Positions 43,363 to 53,700 of a DNA stretch of 64,000 nt are shown in pieces. Position 1 is the first letter of the stretch. Every line of letters starts with the position of its first letter. This DNA comes from Micractinium sp. NFX-FRZ (lineage: Eukaryota; Chlorophyta; Trebouxiophyceae; Chlorellales; Chlorellaceae): positions 1 to 64,000 of the forward strand of contig JAPTJF010000007.1 in the NCBI GenBank assembly GCA_029339195.1. Reading direction: 5' to 3'. The notes under the pieces were generated by a model. The model did not search any database, was not told where the DNA came from, and saw only the letters and a list, made by a program, of their open reading frames with translations. Made by a program: the position numbers and the translations under genes.

Positions 43363-45879
43363 TCAGCACCTGCTGCCTGCCGCAAGCTGGATGGTACTGT
43401 GCTTGATGCCGAGCCCCCAGCAGTACCTCTGCAGCGCGCACTGTACAGCGCTAGGGTCCGCCCCTGGCACCAGCTGCACACGGGCGCAGAGCAGCGGGGT
43501 GCCTGGTGCCAGGCTCCAGACATGAAGATCCCACACCGCCTGCACGCCTGGCACCTGCACGGGAAGGACAAACCCACATTGTTTGCACATGAAAGCCAAG
43601 CATGCTGCCTGGGCGGGGCTCTTGGCACCACAGCTGTGCACTCATGTGCCTTCCCATCATTTCCAGCAAGCTTCATACGCCAGCCCTTCTGCCACCGCTT
43701 GCCAGCTGGCGCGCGCACCTGTGCCAAGCTGGCGCCGAGGGCATCCACGCGCAGGCCAGGGGGTGCACGCTCCATCAGCACATCTACAATGTCACGCACA
43801 AGCGGGGCCGTGGCCCACAGAGCCAGGCCCGTAAACAGGCATGTGCATACAGGGCCGGCGATGTGGCAGCGGGGGTCGTCCTGTACACGGAAGGGGCAAG
43901 GAGGAAGAGAAAGGGCGGGGTGTGCATGCACTTCAAGTTAGGCAGAGGCCAGCAGGCAGTGGGTGGGGCATGCCTGCAGCAGGCAGGACAATGCGCTGCA
44001 GGTCAAGCTTCCCCCTGTTCTGCGTGAGCTCCCCCCTGCTCAGCGCACCTTGTGCCACCAGACGAGGGCGCCCGCCAGCGCCATGCCGGCAGACTGCAGC
44101 CCACAGGCAAGTGCGTGGACCGCAGCGCCGCGCAGGTTCAAGTCTGTGCAGCGCCGCTCAGGGCCTGAGGGAGCAGCACTGCAGCAGGTGACCGGGCCGC
44201 AAGCGCCGGGTGGAGCAGCAGGCACCGGCAGCTCCATCTCTAGGGCTGACATGCTGCTGCAACCGCTGCCGTCGCTGCCGCTGCCGCTGCTGGTGTAGCT
44301 GTCGTGCCGCTGCGGGCCGCCCGCTGCTGCCAGCGCCGATGCCTCTGCATGCGCCGGCGTTTGAGGGCTGCAGCACGTGGAACCACCAATGCTGCCTGCC
44401 TTGAACGCATGTGGGTGCTGGAGGGGGTTGACGGCGGTGCCTGGGTTATCAACAAGGCAGGCGGACTCCAGGTCAGCAGTCATACCTGCCGCTGCTGCTG
44501 CTGGCACCGCCCCGCTGCCACGCCGCGAGTTCATGCGGCTGCTGAGGCGGGAGCTCAGCCGTGCGCTCATGCTGCGCCCGCTGAGGCTGGGACTCAGCCC
44601 CAGATCCAGACCGATCGAGCTGAGGGATGAAAGGGGGGAGGTGAGCGCCGCACTGGCTGTGGGGTGGAGTTCCTGGCTGCTGCTCCTCTGCAACCTTAAA
44701 GGGCTGCGGCCTGCGCTAGAGCTGCTGCAGCCACAGCCCAGCGTGAGGATCATGAGCAGGCTGGCAACTAAGCCAGCTGTGGCGGTGCAGAACATCACTG
44801 CATGCATGAGGAGGAAGTGGCGAGGGGCGGGCTGATAGGCCACGGTTCGGAAGGGAGGCTACTGCCATTGCAGGAGGAGGGCAGGGCACTGTGGTGGGCG
44901 CATCAGAACAGGGCGCATCAGAACAGCTCGGCGATGTTGCACCCCTGCATGCGCTGCACAGCACGCAAGCCCGCCCCACGCACTCACGCTTGCCATCGGC
45001 GTACTGCGGCTGGGCAAGGTGGTGTACTGCCTCCACCAGCAGCAGGCTGGATGCCATCCATACGGAGAGGACAGAGGCCAGTGCTCCCAGGACCTGCAAA
45101 GAGGGTGCATGTGATGGAAGGGGTGCAGGGGATGAAGCCTCCAGGCTGCTGTGAACCGCTTCACTGGGCATGAATGCCGCTGCGTTACCTGTGCTGCTGT
45201 CGCCCCACACCTGCAGCTGGGTTGAACAGAGGGGGTGTGAGGACGAGGCCTCCAGGCCTCCGATACACCGCTTCCCTGACATGAATGACGCTGCAGTGCC
45301 CTATGCCGCTCTCCCATCGCACTGCCTCTGCCTGCCACCGGACAGCCTGCTGCCAACCTGCCTCCCAAATGCCTGCCCATGTGCCGCCGTCTCACCTCTG
45401 CACGGCGGTGCCCAAAGCTGTACCCGCTGCTGCTGTGGCTGTCGCGCTGGGCCCAGGCGGCAGCCAGCGCTGCTGCAGCGAAGCCAGCTATGCTGGGCAG
45501 CAGGCGAGCAGAGCCCGTAAGCAGGACCAGGGAGTGGGCGGTCAGGCCGGCTGCCACCTCAGCACAGAGGAGCGCCACGACCAGGCACAGCGCGCCCAGC
45601 AGCCGGTGCTGCGCCTGCTTTGCAGGGGTGGCAGAAAGGGAGTTGAAAGGCTCAGATCCTGGGAGTCACTTGAATCCCAGGCGCTAAGCAGGCATGCTGC
45701 ACACCCTGTTGTAGCCCGGCTCCAGCCACCAGCGCCGCCAATTGACACGGGTGCCTCTGCGGTGCAATGCGTGTGTGAGGCCTCACCCTCTTGTTGGCGG
45801 CGCCTGCGCCATATGAGGAGGCCCCGGCAGAGAGGGAGCATGCACAATCGACGTTCCCAAGGCACGAAGAGGCCGCCAT
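43363..45879 (-). CDS. Divergent cation diffusion facilitator (ZnT-like)
   Basis: Exons (minus): 45787-45879, 45396-45614 (or 45617), 44988-45093, 44049-44858, 43719-43880, 43363-43554. CDF landmarks in order: EVAAGLTAHSLVLLTGSARL (TM1/2), SFGHRRAEVLGALASVLSVW (TM3 entry), YADGK, a Ser-rich loop of about 170 residues, LRGAAVHALACGLQSAGMAL (TM5), APLVRDIVDVLMERAP, and a CTD with VWDLHVWSLAPGTPLL and KHSTIQLA. CDF proteins move Zn or Mn out of the cytosol by proton exchange. The TM2 HxxxD is replaced (ARLLPS) and TM5 has HALAC in place of HxxxD, so metal transport is doubtful; a regulatory partner role as for ZnT6 is possible. The exon 3 to exon 4 junction does not keep phase with any GT-AG pair I found; a microexon or sequence error may lie near 44860-44988. 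Confidence 0.8.
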
Positions 45880-46405
45880 ATCCTGTGGCAGGGCAGGTGA
45901 AGGAGCTTCAGCCGGCCACAAAGGCGCCGGCGGCGGCAGGTAGCAGCGCGGGCGCCAGCGGCGGTGGGCGCACTGGCCAAGGCACGAGAAGGGTTTGGCG
46001 GCGATACTATGCTAAAAGACACCTGCTACGGGACGAGGAGGATCGCGAGGGTCGCAAGAACGAGTAGCAGGCGTTTTGGCAGGGCCTCTCCCTCGCCTGT
46101 TCGTGGAAGGACGGAGCTGAGATGAAATGGCGGACCCGATGGGCTCAGACCACCGCAAAGAGCTCGCATTGGCTGCGCCCTAGCTCAGTTTCGGAGATCC
46201 CAACCTTCAAAGCGTGTACTACAGGCGCTGAGGTGGCAGTGCACTTGCTTCGCTCATGGAACGGTTTCCTCGTCCCAAGTGCACACATGCCATGAGGCCA
46301 AAAAGGCAGATCAGAGCCCCCGCTCGTTTCGGGCAATGGGATGAAGTGCGCGCTCCCCCCTGAATAGCGCCGACTTGCGAGCACCCTGGTGATCGTTCTG
46401 ATCTC
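45880..46405. other. Divergent spacer, CDF gene / poly-Gln gene
   Basis: 526 bp. A plus-strand frame from an ATG at 45840 to 46067 is open, overlaps CDF exon 1 antisense, and has an in-phase donor at 45896 that could join exon 46430 onward (EQEAAEEEQRPVKR). If real it would be the true first exon of the next gene. Confidence 0.4.
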
Positions 46406-49400
46406 ATGTTGATGTTCCTAATTGTGCAGGAGCAGGAAGCAGCCGAGGAGGAGCAGAGGCCAGTCAAGCGCGCCCGCCAAAACCCAGCAGCAGCGGCCGA
46501 AGGAGAGGTCGCAGACGAGGCAGTGGACCCTGAATGTGCTCCTGCTGAGATTCCGACACCTGCTACCAAACCAGAGCGGCGCATTGAAGGTGGCGGGAGC
46601 GGGCGGGGCCGGCGGCGCCTGGCACTGCACACCTCGTGCTCGCGCGACTCGGCTCTGGCAGCGTTGAACACCTGCCCAGAGCTGATGGGTGAGTGATTTC
46701 CATTTGCGCTGCTAGAAATCGAGAAATCTAGTGCACAATGAAACCCTGCCATGAGCCGGCCATGCTGCTTGCCTCTTGCACACCCTGCGGCCTCCCTGCC
46801 TGTGCCCGCCAACTCGCCCGCGCCATCTTACCCCCGCTCTCAGCCCGCCTGTGCCTGCCAGCCCACTCATCCACTGTACGCCGGCAACCCCCCATCTCCA
46901 AGCAGAGCTCATAGTGGAGCGGGACAGCCTGCGCAGCGCCACGCTGGTGGCACGTGACGTTGCCAGCCTGGCGATCGCGCTGGGCGCCAGCTCAGACGAC
47001 TTGTCGGAGCTCTGGCGCATGTTTGCCGAGGGCTGCGACCGGCGGATTGGTGACAGCTCCACCACACCCCAAGGCAAGTCAAAAGGAGGGGGTGTACTGC
47101 CAACTTGGCACTTGTAGCATCTGACAGCCGCTCCCCTGCCGGGGGGCTGCTCCGGTCGGACCAGGTGTGCTTGGTAGGCTGCCTCTCGCACGCCTGCAGC
47201 CCCACACCGTCACCCAGCTGCCGTCGCAGCCGACCCACCGGCTGCTGCTTCTTCCCCTCGCCCTTTCCTGCTGCCCCGCTGCAGTGATGCTGGCGGTGCA
47301 GGCAGCTGTGCAGCACGATCCTGCTCGCACCCGGAAGATTTGCCAGAGCATGGCCAAGAGCGAGTGCCGGCTGACGGATCGGGAGCTGCAGGTGGGCGCT
47401 TGGGGCAGTGCTTAGCTGTGAGGGGGGAAGGGGAGGAGGGAGGGGGCCAGGAGGATCTGTCACAGCATGGCAAAAAGCAGGTACCGGTGGAGGGAGCTGG
47501 GGGCTGACGGTAGGCCGGGGTTGTGCTTAGCTGAGGAGGGGGTTGGAGGGGCAGGGGGAGCGGAGCGGAGGCGGGGGAACCAGGAGGGGGAGGAGCTGAG
47601 GACAGGAGCTCTTCGTGTGCGGAGATAAGCTGGTGCCGGTTAGCACCATGCCGCCCGCTCACCTTCACCTGCCTGGTTATGTGCATTGCATGCCTTTTGT
47701 CTCTTTTTGCTGAAGTCCCTTGACCACTTGCCTGCCAGCCTGCCTGCAGGGTCTGCGCTATGAGGCAGCGCTGAACCCGCATGGAGACTCGTATGCACCC
47801 ATGAAGCTGTGAGTGGTACCGGACTTAAAGTGACCGGCACCGACTTTAAGCTAGAAGTATGCAGCACCAGTGCCAGCTGGCTTTGCAGGTTAGCAGCAGA
47901 GTGCCTGGCCCGCCAGCACACAGCTGGTGCCTTGCATGGCGGGCGCTGCCCATCCTGCCACCGCGCCCCCCACCCTGCCCTCCTCTGTCCTCCCCTCCAC
48001 AGCTTCAACGAGCTCCAGTGCAAGCTGCTGGCCCACCGCAAGTTTGGTGACGCCTACGGGGTGGCGCAGGCGGCGCAGGCGGCGCAGCAGCGGTACCACA
48101 AAGCCAAGGCGACGCAGCAAGACAACGTGGCGCGGCGCAGGTGTGCACGCAGGGTGTCACCTCAGCGCAGAAGCCGGGGAGAAGGCTGGTCAATGGTTTA
48201 AAGGGTGGGGGCACTATGCTGGCTGCCTGAGAGTGGCAGCAGCTTGCTTGCTTGGTTTGCTTGTAGCGTGTTCAGCCCGCCAGTGACCCCCTGTGCTTGC
48301 ATGCCTTCCTGTTCCCTGCTGCCTGCAGGCTCCAAGTGGAGGCCAGCATGGCAGCGCTGGGTCTGGAGCCGGCACGGTTCCGGTACAGCCGGGACGTGCA
48401 GCAGTACGCCGAGGTGGGTGCTGCGGTACAGTGGCGGGGTGGCCAGCCCTTAGCCAGGGTGTGTGCTTTGGTATAGGATGTGTTACCCTGCGCTGAAATG
48501 GGTGGGGTGGTGCGCTACTGCCTCTACTTGCAGCCAGCAGGCAGCAGACGCTCAGCCGCACGGCATGGATGTGCTGATGTTGGTTGTCAAACAAACATGC
48601 TGCTTCAGCTGCCAAGCAAGCATCCCGATTGCACCAACGCACCCGCTGCCGCCTGCAGCACGGGCTGGGTAGCCCTGCAGCCATCGCTGCCGGGCTGAAG
48701 GCGCAGGAGGAGGGGAAGCGCTCGCGGGAGCAACGCCTGCAGCAGCTGCGCCGGCGGTGGGCGGGGCGGGGCAGTTAGTGTCTGCTGGCTGTGTGGTGTC
48801 CTAGCTTCAAGCTTCTCCGGGTTTCAAGCAAGCTTTGCCTCCCAGTGCCCTTTCCGGCCTGCAAATTGCCACTCCACTGAGCTGCCCTGTTGTGCTGGTG
48901 TGCCCTGTTGACATCTCATCACATGCCTTGCATGGAGCCCTGCCCACTGCCCAGGGGCACACACACATGCCCCACCCCGCCACTGCTGAAAAGCCCTGCT
49001 GCCTGCGCCCCATCCTAGCAGGCTGGATGAGGAGGGGCTGGGCAGCGAGATCAGCTGCCTGCCAGCTGCCAAGTACCTCAGTGGTGGTGGCGAGCTGGAG
49101 GCAGCAGTGGCGGCGGTACGGCAGGACAAGCTGCGGCGGGATGCAAGGGCGCAGCGGCGGAGGGAGATGGCAGCGGCCTTGAAGCAGCAGGGCCTGGGTG
49201 CCTGGCAGCATCTGCACGTAGTGCAGCAATACGTGCAAAAAGGGGTGGGCTCACATCAATCGGTGCTGGCAGCTGTGCGGGCGAGTGACGAGCGGCAACG
49301 CCAGCAGGCCCAGCAACAGCAGCACGCCCTGCAGTGGCAGCAGCAGCAGGCACAGCAGGCACAGCAGCAGCGGCTGCAGCAGGCGCCGAAGTTTCTGCTG

Positions 49401-49604
49401 CCGCCGCTGCAGCAGCGTGACCAGCAGCAGCAGCAGGCACAGCAGCAGCAGCCGCTGGGATGGCAGCAGCAGGCCCCTAGCCAGGGCCCGCTCCTCACAA
49501 CGGAACAGCTGCTTGCTTGCCAGCAGCAGCTGCAGCAGTGGCAGCAGCAGCAAGAGCAGCGGCAGCAGCAGCAACAGCAGCAGCAGCAGCAGCAGTCCCA
49601 ACCT

Positions 49605-49637
<33 letters not shown>

Positions 49638-50045
49638 CAACAGCAGCAGCAACAGTCTCAGCAGCCGCCAGCCGTCAAGCGTGAGTTCGACGGGCACGTT
49701 CTTCCCATCGTGGGGCAGTCATCCGCCCCTGTACCGGCGCCTGCCACCAGTGCCGTGCTGCCTCAGATGGCTGCGGCTTTTGTCTCGATTCCCGGTTTTG
49801 TGCGCACGGGCCCAGCCTCTGCCTTTGCTGGCACCAGAGCCAGCATGCCGGTCGCGCCCTCCTGGCGTCCGGCCGCACCGCCTGTGCTGCCTGGGTTCAC
49901 GTCCCGCAAGGTGCCACCGACAGACGCCAAGTGCGCGGTGTGCAGGCACAACACGTCTTCAGCCGCATGCACGGCGGCCTGCGGGCGCTGCTGCGGCAGG
50001 TGCTGCAGCGACGCCTGCTGCGCACGGCACCGCAAGAAGCGCTGA
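46406..50045 (+). CDS. Unknown poly-Gln nuclear-type protein with a Cys-rich C-terminus
   Basis: Eight exons: 46406-46688, 46906-47073, 47285-47391, 47750-47808, 48003-48140, 48329-48413, 48659-48756, 49022-50045; phases agree, 653 residues. The acidic/basic N-terminus has a likely nuclear signal (RPVKRARQ). A helical middle spans about 100-330 (ELIVERDSLRSATLVARDVA, RKICQSMAKSECRLTDRELQ, KLLAHRKFGDAYGVAQAAQA, Lys/Arg/Glu helices). About 150 residues are mostly Gln, then a Pro/Ala stretch. The last 40 residues are a Cys cluster: KCAVCRHNTSSAACTAACGR then CCGRCC, DACCARH, KKR. Family not recognised; a nuclear adaptor or RNA/DNA-binding role is a guess. Intron 2 has a GC donor (CAAG/GCAAGTC). 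The start is uncertain: ctaattgtgcag just before 46430 looks like an acceptor, implying an upstream first exon. Confidence 0.65.
49521..49665 (+). repeat. CAG-rich triplet tract coding poly-Gln
   Basis: Near-pure CAG/CAA triplets in frame, with uninterrupted CAG runs of up to about eight. A candidate for length variation. Confidence 0.9.
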
Positions 50046-50737
50046 CTGACCGCCTTCCTCAACCTTTCCTCTGCCTCTTCCATTCACCAGCTTGCAACAA
50101 TTCACAGTCCTGTTCCCACGCTCAATTTACACCCCCACGGCCTGGCTGGCGCAGTCAGCCAGCGCCCGCGTCGCAAATTTTCTTTTTCTTTGTACAAATT
50201 TCATTCCGACACACTCTTCCCTCACCCCGTCTCATCAGACCGTTGCTGGCTCCCCGTGGACTTGAATTGCAGTTGACTGATTGATTGAACCGTGCTTCAC
50301 CTCATGAGAACAACGTTGGTGTGAGGCACAGCTATGGCAGGTGCCTGCTCATTTCCGGCTGCTGCCAATGTAAAGATGTCGCATGCTGTGCCAGAACTGA
50401 GCTCCCGTCAGTGAAGCCTTACCACACACGCGCACCGAGTGGGTGGCTGCACTCCCTCATGCCTGATCGAGTTGCGGGGCCGCTCAAAGTGCACCCGCCA
50501 GCCTGCCCTGCTGCTCTTGCTACTTGCAACCACGTGCCAAGCTAGCCTTGCATGGAGCTTACAGATAGCCAGATACGTTTTTGGTTCCATTTGATACGCA
50601 CATACACAGTCCAAGTGCCTGTCCAACATTGCCTCACGCCTTCATCAAAGCGTCACAGGCGAGCGCCAGCTGCCACAGCGGCTGCCGCTGACTCAGCGCC
50701 AGCTGGGCGACTGAGCGCCACGTCATCTGCCACGTCA
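50046..50737. other. Tail-to-tail spacer between poly-Gln gene and STI1
   Basis: 692 bp of 3' regions, AT-richer than the genes. Plus-strand TGTAA at 50369-50373 and minus-strand TGTAA at 50559-50563. No gene seen. Confidence 0.55.
50559..50563 (-). terminator. TGTAA polyadenylation signal (minus strand)
   Basis: ttaca on the plus strand, about 175 bp beyond the STI1 stop codon. Confidence 0.5.
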
Positions 50738-53700
50738 TCACCGGATCTGCAGGATGCCCGCCGACACCAGCTTCTCAACCTTCTTGGAGATGTCTGGGTG
50801 CCGCATGTGCTGCTGGGCCGCCTTGGGGTCCTCCTGCATGTCTTGCAGCACCTGCGGGGCCAACAGAGAAGACACACATACAAATAGACCAGTGAGGAGA
50901 GGAGGGGGAGCAGAGAGAAAGGAACGTCGAGCAGAGAGTAAAAGAGCGTCGAGATAAAGAGAGGAAGCACCTGCAGGGCCGACAAAGCAAACACACAGCG
51001 AGAAGTAAGCAGATGAGGGTGAGCGGGAAAGGGAAAAGTAGGTGGGGGCCTCCTGCATGTCTTGCAGCACCTGCGGGGCCAACAAACGAGGGACGCAGAA
51101 AGAAACACAAAAAGAAACACACAAAGAAACACAGAAAGAAGCACACATCGAGAGGTGGAGCAGATGTGGTGAGAACAGAACGGGAGATGACTGGGGGTTT
51201 GGAAAGGGAAGGGCTATCGTGCGAGGCACGGGGCAGCAGCCGTGCAGCCATCTAACCGCGGCACGCCGCCTGTGAGTGCCAGCCGTCCCTGCCTGCTGCG
51301 CAACGCTCCCCCTCTGCCTGCCTGCCACACACCCCCGATTGCTGCCGATGCGCCGCCGCCCAACCTGCCCCGCTTGTTGATCCCGGCACACACGACCGGG
51401 TGCGGCAGGAAGCCCCACACCTCCCAACCTCCCCCGGCTGACGTGGCACAGCACGCTGCTGACGTGGCATGGCACACCCAATGCTGACCTGGCGCATGAT
51501 GGGGTCTGACAGGATGCTTTGCACCTCTGGGTCCGCCATCGCCCGCGCCTGCCGCTCCTTCAACTCCCCCTCATCCATCTCGCCCCGGTTCATCTGCGCG
51601 GAAGATTCACAGAAGTAAGCACAGAAGTAAGCACACGCACAGAAGTGAGCAAGCACAGAAGTGCAAGCAGTGGCGAGGCCAGTGCCTTGAGATTGATGTG
51701 GCTCAAGGACAGCACAAACCAGTCGACAGCACTTGGCTCAGATGATTGGCCAACTCGCCAACCAGCACGCGCCACTGTTGTGCCAGGGCCACCCACGCAG
51801 GGTCGGCCTTAATTGGCCACGCTTGCGCCTGCTGGGCCTGCTGCCACCCACCCACCCACCCACCCACCCATCCACCACCTTCTTAATGGCTGCGGCCTTG
51901 CAGAGTATGACTGCCAGTGCCAGTCCCTGTTTTGCCAGGCTGAGCAGGGCTGCCCGCCCCCCACCCACACACCTTGTTGATGGCTGCCACGCAGCGCATG
52001 AGGCCCTCCTTGAGCTCCTGGTTGTCGGGGTCGTGGCGCAGCCCCTCCTGGTACGTCTCAATCGCCTTGTCAAACTCCTGCAGCGGTATCACACCAAACA
52101 AAGACAGCACACGTTAGCAAAACACGTGCCTGGACCGCTCCTAGCTCACCCTGCCCCGCCCCGGCCCCATCCCTACAATGCTCTGCCTCCACCTGCCTCC
52201 AGCTTCCAACAGTAGCAGTGCCAAGCACCTGCCCTTAGGCCAGCTTCCATGCCAGGCACTGCCACCCCACCTTCAGATGCCAGACACTGCCCCTCCCCAC
52301 CTTCATAAAGAACTGGAGGTGGCCCTAGCCGGAGCACATTTGTATGGAGCGCCCGTCCCAACTCAGTACCCTCAACCCAGCAGCATTACACACCATTTCC
52401 CTGCGCCTAGCTTCAGGAGGCATTGCCAAGCACCTGCCCTCAGCCCAGCCTCCAAGTTAGAGTGTTTGCCAGGCACCAGAGTGTTTGCCAGGCACTGCAC
52501 CCCCCCACCTTCATGAAGAACTGGAGGTGCCCCTTGCGTGAGTACCCCTTGCTGAACTCGGGGGCCAGCTTGATGCACTCGTCGGCGTCCTTCAGCCCTG
52601 CAGCCAGCAAACACACACGCAAGTTTGGAGTCAGGTGATGCTGAAGTTGGGGGCCAGCTGGATGCACTCCTGCGCGTCCTTTATTTTGGCCTGCAGCCAG
52701 AAAAGCACACGTGTGCAGGAAACAGGCAAGTTTTGGAACACGGCATCAAATGAGGCTGAATTCGGGGGCCAGCTGGGGGCACTCCTCCGCGTCCTGGCCT
52801 GAGTGAGAATGACAGAGCGGACAACATAATGTGTGTGCAGTGTCGGAGCTGCGTTGGCCATAACAAGCCACCCCCTGCCCACCCCACCCCACCCACCATC
52901 ACTCGGCGCCACCGCGCTTGGTGTAGCAGGCGACCCCCCCGGCCAGGCCGGTAGATCAACACAATCGCTCACAAGGACAGATTGCTATAAAGGTCACCCC
53001 CAGGCTTGCCCGCCCCACCCACCCTCGTTCAGCGCGCCCAGCTTGGTGTAGCAGGCGGCGCGGTTGGAGTAGAGCTTGTGGGCCTCGGGGTTGGCGGAGG
53101 GAGGGCCGCGCTTCAGGGCCTCGGTGTAGTGCTGTACCGCCTCGGGGTACCTGCCAGTAGGGGGGGGCAGTACAGGGGCGGGGCAGGCGGGCAGGGTGAG
53201 GAGCGGCGAGGGCGACACTATTCAAGGCGGACCAGGAGCGAGCAGAATGCAAGAGTCCAAGGCAGGCGTGGATCTCGCTGGATAACCGCAACACCGCTGG
53301 ACTGGGCTCAGTCCCCAGCGGCCCCGCCCCACTCCCCAATCCCCAATCCCTCACGCACCGCATCTCCTTGAACGCCGCGTTGCCCTTCTCCTTCTCCTCC
53401 GCACACAGGTCCATGTTGATGTAGGCGGCCTGCGGGCACGGGCGGGGCAGGTGGGAACACCAACAGACCAACACTTACGGCCTCTTCCAGCAGTCTGTCC
53501 CGCAGGTTGAGGCGGGGGGCCAAAGGAAGTTGAGGCGGGGCGCAGGATGCAGCCTGAAGTGCGGGCGGTGGCGGGAGCGCGTGAGAGGGAGGGCCTTGCA
53601 AGCTCCCTTCCACCTGCGGCCACATCCGGTTTCGCGCTGACCCCTACTGCCTGCAGCACCTCCCCCAGCAGCGTGCCCCACCCATACCCCAAAGGCCGAG

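Noticed and set aside
45840..46067. Open frame with basic residues overlapping CDF exon 1 on the opposite strand
   Set aside because: It could be the first exon of the poly-Gln gene, but no signal decides it; kept only as a note on that gene's uncertain start.
49251..49697. Leu-rich open frame opposite the poly-Gln tract
   Set aside because: It is the antisense of CAG repeats (CTG read as Leu), not a membrane protein.
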